Shown here one piece after another: positions 8,887 through 17,134 of a stretch of 64,000 nucleotides of DNA. Under the pieces are notes generated by a model, which was given only the letters and a program-made list of their open reading frames with translations, had not been told where the DNA came from and searched no databases. Source of the DNA: an unicellular cyanobacterium SU2. Its GTDB lineage: Bacteria > Cyanobacteriota > Cyanobacteriia > Cyanobacteriales > Microcystaceae. The translations under genes and the position numbers were made by a program. How positions within the stretch are numbered: position 1 is the stretch's first letter; each line of letters begins with the position of its first letter. The stretch spans positions 1-64,000 of the forward strand of contig NEED01000008.1 of NCBI GenBank assembly GCA_002110465.1, given 5' to 3'.

Positions 8887-10737
8887 TTAAAGTCTTTTCT
8901 GTTGGATGTAATCCAAAATTCCTTGGGCGATCGCCTGAGCCATTTGACGACGATAGGCTGGATCGCTCAATCTGCGATTATCTTCAGTCCCTGTCACAAA
9001 GCCAACTTCCACCAAGGTAGCAGGCATCCTAGACTTCCGTAGGACATAAAACCGCCCCCTTTTCACCCCGCGATCGCCTACATTAATACTACGGATAATA
9101 CTACGGTGAATCGCTTCTGATAAATCCCGATGTCCATAATAAAAAACTTCCATCCCATTAACGTGGGAGCGACCCCCTCCAACTGCATTAGCATGGATAC
9201 TCACAAAAATATCAGCCCCTGACCGATTAGCCAGATCTGTCCTTCCCCGAAGACTCACAAAATAGTCAGCATTACGGGTTAACTTAACTTGAACTCCTCG
9301 CTGTTGCAACAAACGGGAGACATCCAAGGAAATAGGAAGGATAACATTTTTTTCCTGTAATCCTCCTAGTCCAACCGCCCCCGGATCTTTCCCTCCATGA
9401 CCAGGGTCAATGATTACCAGTACCCGACCTCTGGGAGACACAGAAGAAGTACTGGGAGGATTAGAAGTAATCGGAGGTAAGGAGGTATTAGACGGAGGAG
9501 GAACGTTAATGGGTCTAGGATTGGGATTAGGAGTAACAGTAGAGGTTCGCAGAGAACGAACATCTAAAGCCAAGACTTGTTGATTCGGTTGACTAAGGCG
9601 ACCAAAGCGAATTCCTAGAGATGGTTTAACCAAAATTTCCACCGATTCAGGGTTAATTTGGCGAACTTTTAACTCGTAGATTGGGCTATTCCTGCCTAAT
9701 TGGGGGCCTGTTATCGGTTCAGCCAGTTGGGCATTGGGAATGCGAATTGTGTAAACGCCTGTCCGTCGATCAAGATTCCCACTACCCTGAATCGGTTTAT
9801 CAGACTGAATCAACAGTTGAGTATTGTTGTTAATCAGTTGAATGAGAGAAATAGTCGGTAGTTGGTTTTGAGAAACCGAATTACTAGGATTATTATTGGC
9901 CGAAGGTTCAGGGGGAGTTAAATCCCTTACTTTAGAGATCCCTCCTTTTGGCAAAAGAACCAATCCTCCTAATCTTGAATAATAGCCTTGCCAGTTAGGA
10001 CTCTCTTCAGACACCTGCATTATCAGGCGAGCTTCTGGGGGTGAGGTTTGGGGTTGCTCAAATCGAATCTCACCGACCCCATATTCATTAACAGGCAGAG
10101 TTTGGTTGATCAACGACTGAGGAAGGGATGCCCCTGGCAACGTAAACTCAATTGTTTTTTGATCTTCGCTACGGTTAACTCGAATCTGGTTATTGTTCCC
10201 ATTGCGTTCGAGGTTAATAAACAGACCACTGCGGGTCACTTGAAAATCATTAGAACGCTGGGCAGAAGGGGTAGGAAGGGGTCGCAAAGGCGCGGGACTC
10301 GGTGAAGGTTTCGGAGGGGGTAAGGAGGGGCTTGTTGATGGGCGAGCAATCCGTTGGGGCGTAGGCAGGTCTACAGTCCACTGAGTAGGGGAAATCCCTT
10401 TAACGACAACTTTTTGAGGATCGACCGTATATCCTGGGGCTAGTTCAATAACCAAGCGAGTCGTTTGGGCGTTAAACTGTCCGACACGAACACTTTTAAT
10501 GGTTCCCCCTATTATTTGATCGACACTAGGTCGCCCTAAAGTAACGCCAGGTAAGTCAAGAACAATACGAGTGGGATTAGGAATTAATTGGGCCCGAGGT
10601 TGAACCCGAGAGTCAGTCGTAAAAATTAAGCGATTGTCGTTTGACTCAAAACGCCAATACAAAAGCCTTCCTGCTTGTGCGGGGAGGGCTATCAGTAATG
10701 TACTTAAGACACTCAATAGTAGCCAGTAAAATCTCAC
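8887..10737 (-). CDS. amiC: N-acetylmuramoyl-L-alanine amidase with AMIN domains
   Basis: Secreted zinc amidase that cleaves peptide stems from peptidoglycan; in filamentous cyanobacteria relatives drill septal nanopores. The 616 residues show a signal peptide (about 1-22, ending LPAQAG), an AMIN domain (about 25-125), a Pro-rich linker, a second AMIN-like region (about 165-400), another Pro/Ser linker, and a C-terminal Amidase_3 domain from about 438. Zinc and catalytic residues are His447 (DPGHGG), Glu462, His515 (SIHAN) and Glu577 (LVEVGF). The start is GTG with AGGAG upstream. It is the first gene of the amiC-murI pair. Confidence 0.93.
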   Translation of the reverse strand: MRFYWLLLSVLSTLLIALPAQAGRLLYWRFESNDNRLIFTTDSRVQPRAQLIPNPTRIVLDLPGVTLGRPSVDQIIGGTIKSVRVGQFNAQTTRLVIELAPGYTVDPQKVVVKGISPTQWTVDLPTPQRIARPSTSPSLPPPKPSPSPAPLRPLPTPSAQRSNDFQVTRSGLFINLERNGNNNQIRVNRSEDQKTIEFTLPGASLPQSLINQTLPVNEYGVGEIRFEQPQTSPPEARLIMQVSEESPNWQGYYSRLGGLVLLPKGGISKVRDLTPPEPSANNNPSNSVSQNQLPTISLIQLINNNTQLLIQSDKPIQGSGNLDRRTGVYTIRIPNAQLAEPITGPQLGRNSPIYELKVRQINPESVEILVKPSLGIRFGRLSQPNQQVLALDVRSLRTSTVTPNPNPRPINVPPPSNTSLPPITSNPPSTSSVSPRGRVLVIIDPGHGGKDPGAVGLGGLQEKNVILPISLDVSRLLQQRGVQVKLTRNADYFVSLRGRTDLANRSGADIFVSIHANAVGGGRSHVNGMEVFYYGHRDLSEAIHRSIIRSINVGDRGVKRGRFYVLRKSRMPATLVEVGFVTGTEDNRRLSDPAYRRQMAQAIAQGILDYIQQKRL

Positions 10738-10906
10738 AATGATTGCTCCTGTAGAGAATGGTGGCTTTTAGACAGGTTTAAGAGATCATAGCGATTCTTT
10801 CCTTGAGGTTGAAAGTTAACATTAGGCGAATAGAAAACGCAAATGGCAACCATAAAATTAAACAGCCTATGAAACAAAGGTTTTAGCAATTTTATCTAGT
10901 CTAAAT

Positions 10907-11077
10907 TTGTCAATTGTACGACAACGCAAATTGCTATATTTGGGAAATGAGGTTAAGGAAAATTTCCCCGCCCTCAATATTCACGCTTTAGCTTATCTCA
11001 TTAGTAATCAAAAGGACTATCGTTCGTTATTAAGGGCTGGTTCTTCAACCCCACAAGACGAAAAAAACTTGGTCTGA
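10907..11077 (+). pseudogene. short unassigned open frame, possible gene remnant
   Basis: Between amiC and the antiporter gene, one plus-strand frame stays open from about 10849 to TGA at 11075-11077. It encodes the protein-like stretch NFPALNIHALAYLISNQKD followed by YRSLLRAG. There is no ATG, only a TTG at 10907 without a ribosome-binding site. It could be the tail of a decayed gene or a small gene with a weak start. I do not recognise the family. The rest of the 387-bp gap shows nothing else. Confidence 0.3.
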
Positions 11078-11124
11078 GTTTCAATGAACCCTGAGTCTAT
11101 GTCAAGAGATATTGATAGTTTTGG

Positions 11125-12516
11125 TTAGGAACTAGGTTCTTGTTCTGGGGGGGTGGGAACGGGTTCTTGAAAGACAATTCGTAACCAAGGGGGAGCAATG
11201 AAGGTTGTTAAAATGACCATCATAATAATGGCAGCTTCCGTAGATTGGGTTAAAGACCCACTTGCTGCCCCCACTCCGGCAAATACTAACCCCACTTCAC
11301 CTCGTGGAATCATGCCAACGCCAATGGCGAGTTTATTGAGGTTAGGTTGCCCAAAAATGGTAAATCCAGTCACTACTTTACCAATAATCGCCACAGCAAT
11401 GAGGAAAGCGGCGATGATTAATCCTTCTCGGTTACTGGGAATAGCGGGATTTAATACACTTAAATCCGTTTTTGCCCCCACACAGACAAAGAAAATCGGC
11501 ACAAAAATATCAGAGACGGCAACAATTTGCTCTTCAAGTTCTTTGCGTTTTTCAGTTTCTGCCAGGATTAAACCGGCGGCAAACGAACCAAGAATCCCTT
11601 CTAATTGAATCACTTGGGCAATGTAAGATAAGACAAAGGCAAAACTTAAAGAAACCAATAGAAGCTGTCCTCTGGTCTTCATCTCATCAATTAATTTGAC
11701 GTAAAGAGGACTTAACAATCGGCCAATCAAAATCGCCCCAATTAAAAAGGCCGCAGCACTAATGATTAGGTAAACGATATTGACTACTTGAATTTCACCG
11801 GTTTTGACTAAACTACCCACAACCGCTAGAACAATAATTCCTAAGATATCGTCTAAAACGGCCGCCCCAATAATAATTTGTCCTTCTGAGGAACTTAAGC
11901 GACCAATTTCGGCCAACACTTTGGCGGTAATTCCAATACTGGTAGCGGTTAAAGCAGCCCCTGCAAATACAGAAGGAATCACGGGAACGTTAAATAAATA
12001 AACTAAACCCAATGTCCCCAGAATAAAAGGGGTAACAACCCCGACAATGGCAACGATCGCTGCTTGGGGTCCAACACGAATTAATTCTTTTAAATCCGAT
12101 TCTAAGCCAATTTCAAACAGGAGAATAATGACCCCTAATTCTGACAAGACGGAAATGACTTCTCCTTGGGCTGAAAATATGGCTTGTATGCCTTCGGGGG
12201 TTAAATCTGCAGTTAGTTGTAAAAATTGCATGAGGGCTGAGTCACCGGCGGTTGCCCCTCCTTCTGGAAAGACTAATAATCCTAGGGCTGAAACTCCAAC
12301 CGCGACACCCCCGACAAGTTCCCCTAATACGGGGGGAAGATTGATCCGAAAACAGATTTCTCCGCCGAGTTTACTGGCAAAATAAATAACCACTAAACTC
12401 AAAAGGACACTGGCTAAAACTAACGCGCTATCAGCCTCGCCCTCGCTTGCTGTGGCTAACAAAGGTAGGTTAGAAACTAAGTTAGGTAGAGATAATGTTG
12501 AAGTTAGTATACTCAT
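11125..12516 (-). CDS. nhaS3: CPA2 family Na+/H+ antiporter (NhaS3-like)
   Basis: Polytopic cation/proton antiporter of the KefB/NapA (CPA2) superfamily. The 463 residues form about 12-13 membrane helices. Diagnostic segments are LLFEIGLESDL (helix 4 region), TATSIGITAKVLAEIG (unwound helix) and the ion-binding double Asp in GAAVLDDILGII; IPRGEVGLVFAG lies near the C-terminus. Length and pattern match NhaS3 of Synechocystis, a thylakoid Na+/H+ antiporter, but the assignment to NhaS3 among paralogues is by recall. The ATG at 12516 is chosen over an upstream GTG because the extension is hydrophilic and unsupported. Confidence 0.85.
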   Translation of the reverse strand: MSILTSTLSLPNLVSNLPLLATASEGEADSALVLASVLLSLVVIYFASKLGGEICFRINLPPVLGELVGGVAVGVSALGLLVFPEGGATAGDSALMQFLQLTADLTPEGIQAIFSAQGEVISVLSELGVIILLFEIGLESDLKELIRVGPQAAIVAIVGVVTPFILGTLGLVYLFNVPVIPSVFAGAALTATSIGITAKVLAEIGRLSSSEGQIIIGAAVLDDILGIIVLAVVGSLVKTGEIQVVNIVYLIISAAAFLIGAILIGRLLSPLYVKLIDEMKTRGQLLLVSLSFAFVLSYIAQVIQLEGILGSFAAGLILAETEKRKELEEQIVAVSDIFVPIFFVCVGAKTDLSVLNPAIPSNREGLIIAAFLIAVAIIGKVVTGFTIFGQPNLNKLAIGVGMIPRGEVGLVFAGVGAASGSLTQSTEAAIIMMVILTTFIAPPWLRIVFQEPVPTPPEQEPSS

Positions 12517-12680
12517 CCAAATCTTTATGTCAGCTATGGTATCGGCAAAAATCACTTTGATCTACTGTACAGGTTTCTTTGAAAGATCTCCGATTTTTTT
12601 TTGAACTCCTTCGCTCGATCAATCTTGGTAAAATACCATAATGATTAATCGGATCGAGAGCTATCATTATAATTAATGCC

Positions 12681-12817
12681 CAATATTTAGCTATTCCAAT
12701 AGATGCTTATCAAACTTTTTTTCAATTGAAGTTTACTAAGCTGCATTCAAACAATATCAGATTTTGTTTATTTTTTATGCTCCTATTAATGAGGCAATTT
12801 TAAAATGGATAAAGTAA
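12681..12817 (+). pseudogene. xisH: xisH C-terminal remnant
   Basis: Only the last third of an XisH-family protein remains. One frame reads YLAIPIDAYQTFFQLKFT. After a one-base frameshift near 12742 a second frame continues AAFKQYQILFIFYAPINEA and ILKWIK, then TAA at 12815-12817. No upstream half is visible. XisH is named from control of fdxN-element excision in heterocystous cyanobacteria but is widespread in others. The stop overlaps the start of the xisI remnant by 13 nt, the usual xisH-xisI arrangement. Confidence 0.8.
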
Positions 12818-13141
12818 CTTAGTATCGAGAATATATTCAAAATTTATTGGCTCATTATGCTAAAGACAATCTCCCTAATAATGACATAGAAGTTCAACTA
12901 ATTTTTGATCCCCAAAGAGATCATTATCAATGGATCAATGTTGGTTGGCAAAAATTCAATCGTCTTCACCGATGTATTATACACTTTAAGCTTAAAGATG
13001 GAAAAATTTGGCTTCAGCGGAATTTAACCGATCAAAACTTCGCCTAAGAATTAGTTAATATGGGTGTACCACGAGAGGATATTATTGCTGGTTGACAACC
13101 TCCCTAATAAACGTCGATATACTAACTATGGGGTTACTTAA
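12805..13141 (+). pseudogene. xisI: xisI pseudogene
   Basis: A nearly full-length XisI-family gene broken by several mutations. It begins MDKVT, then TAG at 12820-12822 replaces a glutamine codon. The body reads IEVQLIFDPQRDHYQWINVGW and continues through DGKIWLQ. TAA (13045-13047) and TGA (13093-13095) interrupt the C-terminal part ELVNMGVPREDIIAG, and a one-base shift is needed to read the end NKRRYTNYGVT. Three nonsense codons and a frameshift make it clearly non-functional. A 66-residue open piece (12847-13047) is the largest surviving frame and should not be called a gene. Confidence 0.9.
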
Positions 13142-13167
13142 TCTCGTCTTTATGCTAAATTTATTTT

Positions 13168-14004
13168 TTATAAAAAGTTGCTTCTTTTTTTCTTATTTTC
13201 TTCCAAAATTTCCTCTAACCTTTGCCAATTTTTTTGTTTGACTAAATCAATAATTTGGTCTAATTGTTGACGATATCCTGACAGCGATCGCAATAAAGAC
13301 TTTTGATTATATTCAGCCATCATTACTCCTAATTCAGGGTTTCCTCCGCCAACTCGACTGGTATCCCTAAATCCTGAACTGGCTAAATTTTCGGCTAATT
13401 CTAAAACTAACTCATCTTTTTCACCTAAACAAGCACTAATTAAACTAGCACTAATCATAACCGGTAAATGAGAAATCCAAGCAACAGCACGATCATGATT
13501 TTCTGGGGTACAATTATAAACTTTTGAACCTAATTCCTTTGCTATATTTTCAAGTATTTCAATGTCTTTAGAAAGAGTATTTTGGGTTGGTGTAATAACA
13601 TAGGGAGCATTGTTAAATAATTTTTTTTGGGCTGCATCTATTCCCTGTTCTGCGGTTCCAGCCATTGGATGTCCCCCAATAAATTTCCCCCATAATATAG
13701 AACCTTGTTCGACAATTGAGGTTTTAACTGAACCCACGTCAGTGACAATTGTTTCTGCTTTTAAATGAGGAATTAATTGTTCTAAGGTGGGAATAATTAA
13801 TCCAATGGGAGTACAAATAAAAATGATGTCTGCACTCCTTAATAAGCTTAAATCGATACTCGCTTCATCCACGACTCCCCGTTCTATAGCTCGTTGACAG
13901 GTACTTTCTCGACGGGAAACCCCTAGGACAGTATAGCCGCGATCGCGTAGATCTAACCCTAATGACCCGCCAATTAAACCCAGTCCAATAATTCCAATTT
14001 TCAT
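13168..14004 (-). CDS. tyrA: arogenate/prephenate dehydrogenase
   Basis: NADP-dependent dehydrogenase of tyrosine synthesis; the cyanobacterial enzymes characterised so far prefer arogenate. The 278 residues start with the Rossmann motif GLGLIGGSLG (6-15) and contain FICTPIG, the conserved GGHPMAG motif and the catalytic histidine in WISHLPVM. There is no fused chorismate mutase or ACT domain. The ATG at 14004 is preferred to the preceding TTG. It follows the Cys-rich membrane protein gene by three bases, so the two are probably one transcript. Confidence 0.92.
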   Translation of the reverse strand: MKIGIIGLGLIGGSLGLDLRDRGYTVLGVSRRESTCQRAIERGVVDEASIDLSLLRSADIIFICTPIGLIIPTLEQLIPHLKAETIVTDVGSVKTSIVEQGSILWGKFIGGHPMAGTAEQGIDAAQKKLFNNAPYVITPTQNTLSKDIEILENIAKELGSKVYNCTPENHDRAVAWISHLPVMISASLISACLGEKDELVLELAENLASSGFRDTSRVGGGNPELGVMMAEYNQKSLLRSLSGYRQQLDQIIDLVKQKNWQRLEEILEENKKKRSNFL

Positions 14005-14007
14005 CAA

Positions 14008-14286
14008 TTAATAGCTTGAAACTGAACGATAATCAATACAGTTAATAGCTTGTTCCGTACTGGCACTTAAAGGATTTACGGGACATTTGAGACGATGATC
14101 GTTAGTAAAATATTGACAGCTATTACAGGGGATTTGGTGCATTGTTTTCGCGTTTTTGGTCGTATCTCGGATAGCACCCCACATAGTCCAACCTAGCATT
14201 AACACGAAAGACCAAGCGATGATAAAACACAGAGGAACCAAGATCGGTTGTATAGTCTGAATCAGAGTGTAGAGGAGTTGTAGCAC
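14008..14286 (-). CDS. small membrane protein with Cys motif
   Basis: A 92-residue protein of unknown function that I recognise only as conserved among cyanobacteria. An N-terminal hydrophobic region (about 14-40, ILVPLCFIIAWSFVLMLGW) is followed by a soluble tail with IPCNSCQYFTNDHRLKCPVNP and INCIDY. The four cysteines (C-x2-C, then two single Cys) could bind a metal or form disulfides. It is directly upstream of tyrA with a three-base gap. The link to tyrosine synthesis is positional only. Confidence 0.75.
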   Translation of the reverse strand: MLQLLYTLIQTIQPILVPLCFIIAWSFVLMLGWTMWGAIRDTTKNAKTMHQIPCNSCQYFTNDHRLKCPVNPLSASTEQAINCIDYRSVSSY

Positions 14287-14453
14287 AAGAAAGCTTTGCC
14301 AAAAAGTTATAGTTATCCTAATTGTATCTACAATAGCACAAATTTTTGATTTTTTGTATTAATTATATAAATTAGGTAAAATATTGAGGGTTAGAATTTA
14401 ATTTTAAGTCTAATTACTAGTTATTCTAAATTAGATAAATGGAAATAGTTTTA

Positions 14454-15368
14454 CTAATCAAGAAACAAGGAATAATAGTGATTATTTGGACTAAAGCATA
14501 GATTTCCTTCGATAACTTGATGTGCTTCATTAGCCCATTTTCCACAAAAAGCTTTTTCTATATAGAAATGTTCTTCAATTCTTAAAGATTCATTTTCTTT
14601 TTCTGCTCTAATACCTTGCTTTTGGATTTGATATTCTTGATCTATATAATAATTCTCATCATTCTCTGAGGTTAAAAGTGATAAGTGATACTCTCCTTCT
14701 AAAACCGATAATCTCTTGAGAGTCTCTTGTTTAAGTCGTTCATCTTCCATCTCACATTCATAATCTAATCGTAGAATATCTGCTTTATATTCGTTTTCAA
14801 TCGCTAGATGAGCCTCTTCAATATTTCTAATAGTTTTGCCTAAAACAATAATTTTAACTTGTTTTGCTCCAGCTTTTGTCAATAGACTTTTACAAGCTTT
14901 AACGGAGTTTCCAGTAGTTAAAACATCATCCATCAAAATAAATTTTTTTCCTGTCATTAGAGATTGATTATTAATTTTTATAGAGTCCAAATGTAATTGT
15001 TGTGTACGTTCGTTTGTAGAACAAGATTGTTTGTCAATGCTTTTAACTCTTTGGATAAGATGAGTACCATCAATCAAACTACTTTTTAGTCTAGTCAATC
15101 TTTTAGCTAAATCACAAATTCCAGAAGATGAAGGAGAGGATGAATGGGAAGGAACGACTGTAAGTATAATGTTGTCATTGTCAATCAAATTTCCTATTTG
15201 TTCTAAAAAGTATTCAATGGCATCTGAATCTTGATTTTTAAGTTCTAAGATTGTCTGACTGTATTCATTGAAATTACAATTTTCATCAAAATATTCTTCA
15301 TGATAAATATATTGAGGATGGTAAAATCCTAAATAAAACATATCAGGTAAATTATCGAAAAGTACCAT
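14454..15368 (-). CDS. ComF-like phosphoribosyltransferase-domain protein
   Basis: A 304-residue protein of unknown role. The central region (about 65-180) looks like a type I PRTase fold: ILTVVPSHSSS, then the PRPP-binding loop FILMDDVLTTGNSVKACKSL at about 143-162, with the acidic pair and TTGNS. The residues before (1-60) and after (about 190-304) match nothing I know; the C-terminal part is rich in Glu, Tyr and Asn. Base composition is more AT-rich than in the flanking genes, with AT-rich gaps on both sides, which suggests acquired DNA. No comFA, nuclease or other partner is adjacent. It could act in DNA uptake, nucleotide salvage or defence, none of which is shown. Confidence 0.65.
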   Translation of the reverse strand: MVLFDNLPDMFYLGFYHPQYIYHEEYFDENCNFNEYSQTILELKNQDSDAIEYFLEQIGNLIDNDNIILTVVPSHSSSPSSSGICDLAKRLTRLKSSLIDGTHLIQRVKSIDKQSCSTNERTQQLHLDSIKINNQSLMTGKKFILMDDVLTTGNSVKACKSLLTKAGAKQVKIIVLGKTIRNIEEAHLAIENEYKADILRLDYECEMEDERLKQETLKRLSVLEGEYHLSLLTSENDENYYIDQEYQIQKQGIRAEKENESLRIEEHFYIEKAFCGKWANEAHQVIEGNLCFSPNNHYYSLFLD

Positions 15369-15492
15369 AGACTCTAATCAAACCTCTATAACTTCCTAAA
15401 ATTGTTTCCAAGGGTTAGATAATTATCTTTGTGATCATTCCCTTCCAAACTATCCTAGACTAAAAATTAATAGTATTTTAAGGGGAACATCA

Positions 15493-16923
15493 ATGAGTGA
15501 TCAGTTTGATTATGATTTAGTCATTATTGGCGCAGGAGTCGGAGGTCATGGGGCAGCCATTCATGCCGTTAATTGTGGACTCAAAACCGCCATCATTGAA
15601 GCAAAAGACATGGGAGGAACCTGTGTTAACCGAGGGTGTATCCCTTCTAAAGCCCTCCTCGCTGCATCAGGAAGGGTAAGAGAATTACAAGATACTTACC
15701 ACCTCAATAGTTTAGGAATTCAAGTGGGGGAAGTGGCTTTTCAACGAGACGCGATCGCTGATCATGCGACGAATTTAGTCAATAAAATTCGGAGTGATCT
15801 TACCAATAGTTTAAAACGTCTCAAGGTTGATACTATTCGCGGATGGGGAAAAGTTATCGATACACAAAAGGTAAGTGTTCTAACCGATAACGGAGAAAAA
15901 GTTATCACAGCTAAAGACATTATCCTGTGTCCAGGATCAGTTCCTTTTGTCCCCCGTGGTATTGAAATTGATCATAAAACCGTCTTTACCAGTGACGAAG
16001 CCGTTAAATTAGAAACCTTACCTCAGTGGATAGCCATTATTGGTAGTGGTTACATTGGGTTAGAATTTTCGGATATTTATACAGCATTGGGATGCGAAGT
16101 AACCATGATCGAAGCATTAGATAATCTCATGCCAGGGTTTGATCCAGATATCTCAAAAATTGCTGAACGGGTATTAATTAAACCCCGTGATATTGAAACC
16201 TATTCGGGAGTGTTTGCTACTAAAGTTGTCCCCGGTTCTCCTGTTACGATTGAATTAACAGATGCCAAGACAAAAGAAGTCATAAATATCCTAGAAGTAG
16301 ATGCTTGTCTAGTAGCGACAGGACGTATTCCTGCTACTAAAAATTTAGGGTTAGAAAATATTGGCATTGAAACCCAACGAGGGTTTATTCCCGTTAATGA
16401 TCACTTAGAAGTCCTACGAGATGGCGAACCGGTTCCTCATTTGTGGGCTGTGGGAGATGCAACGGGTAAGATGATGTTAGCCCATGCAGCTTCAGGACAA
16501 GGGGTAATTGCGGTAGAAAATATCTGTGGACGAGATAAAACCATTGATTATCGCAGCATTCCAGCAGCAGCATTCACCCATCCTGAGATTAGTTATGTGG
16601 GGTTAACTGAACCTGCAGCCAGGGAATTAGGGGAAGAAGAAGGGTTTACGGTAGGGTCTGTCAAAACCTATTTTAAGGGCAATTCTAAAGCCTTAGCAGA
16701 AGGAGAAACCGATGGTATTGCTAAAGTGGTTTATCGTCAGGATACGGGGGAAGTATTGGGAGTACATATTATTGGTATTCATGCGTCAGACTTAATTCAA
16801 GAAGCAGCAAACGCGATCGCCCAACGTCAGTCAGTACAACATTTAGCATTTAATGTTCATACTCATCCTACTTTATCGGAAGTTCTTGATGAGGCATTTA
16901 AACGGGCTGATGTAACAGTTTAA
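15493..16923 (+). CDS. lpdA: dihydrolipoamide dehydrogenase (E3)
   Basis: FAD enzyme that reoxidises lipoyl groups of the pyruvate dehydrogenase and glycine cleavage complexes. The 476 residues have the FAD motif [10 protein letters not shown] (13-22), the redox disulfide Cys44-Cys49 in [13 protein letters not shown], the NAD-binding GSGYIGLEF, the second FAD motif ending in VGDATG, and the catalytic pair His458-Glu463 in HPTLSE near the C-terminus. A GGGG-containing Shine-Dalgarno (AAGGGGAAC) precedes the ATG. It is a single gene with a strong terminator behind it. Confidence 0.95.
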   Translation: MSDQFDYDLVIIGAGVGGHGAAIHAVNCGLKTAIIEAKDMGGTCVNRGCIPSKALLAASGRVRELQDTYHLNSLGIQVGEVAFQRDAIADHATNLVNKIRSDLTNSLKRLKVDTIRGWGKVIDTQKVSVLTDNGEKVITAKDIILCPGSVPFVPRGIEIDHKTVFTSDEAVKLETLPQWIAIIGSGYIGLEFSDIYTALGCEVTMIEALDNLMPGFDPDISKIAERVLIKPRDIETYSGVFATKVVPGSPVTIELTDAKTKEVINILEVDACLVATGRIPATKNLGLENIGIETQRGFIPVNDHLEVLRDGEPVPHLWAVGDATGKMMLAHAASGQGVIAVENICGRDKTIDYRSIPAAAFTHPEISYVGLTEPAARELGEEEGFTVGSVKTYFKGNSKALAEGETDGIAKVVYRQDTGEVLGVHIIGIHASDLIQEAANAIAQRQSVQHLAFNVHTHPTLSEVLDEAFKRADVTV

Positions 16924-16931
16924 TCTTGTCG

Positions 16932-16958
16932 GGTGGGTAATGCCCACCTTATTTTTTT
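16932..16958 (+). terminator. intrinsic terminator of lpdA
   Basis: GGTGGG and CCCACC form a 6-bp GC-rich stem with loop TAATG, followed by TTATTTTTTT. It starts nine bases after the lpdA stop codon and is a classical Rho-independent terminator. Confidence 0.85.
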
Positions 16959-17076
16959 ATAGAAAATGAATTTTAATGAATTGACCAGTTTTTAGGGCTT
17001 TTCTCTACAGAAGTCCTCAAACTTTGTAACACGGATTTGGTATAATTTTGCCTTGGTACTTAACTACGGAAAACAG

Positions 17077-17119
17077 AAGGAAAGAACAGTCATTTGCTAT
17101 CCTTTCCTTGATTTTTTTT
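17077..17119. terminator. second hairpin between lpdA and the RTX gene
   Basis: AAGGAAAG and CTTTCCTT make a perfect 8-bp stem around a 17-nt loop, followed by eight Ts on the plus strand. On the minus strand it lies just after the RTX gene end and could serve that transcript too. Confidence 0.6.
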
Positions 17120-17134
17120 CATTATTTTAGAACT

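Noticed and set aside
12847-13047. 66-residue ORF as an independent gene
   Set aside because: It is the surviving middle of a broken xisI; the true start and end are read in the flanking DNA beyond stops.
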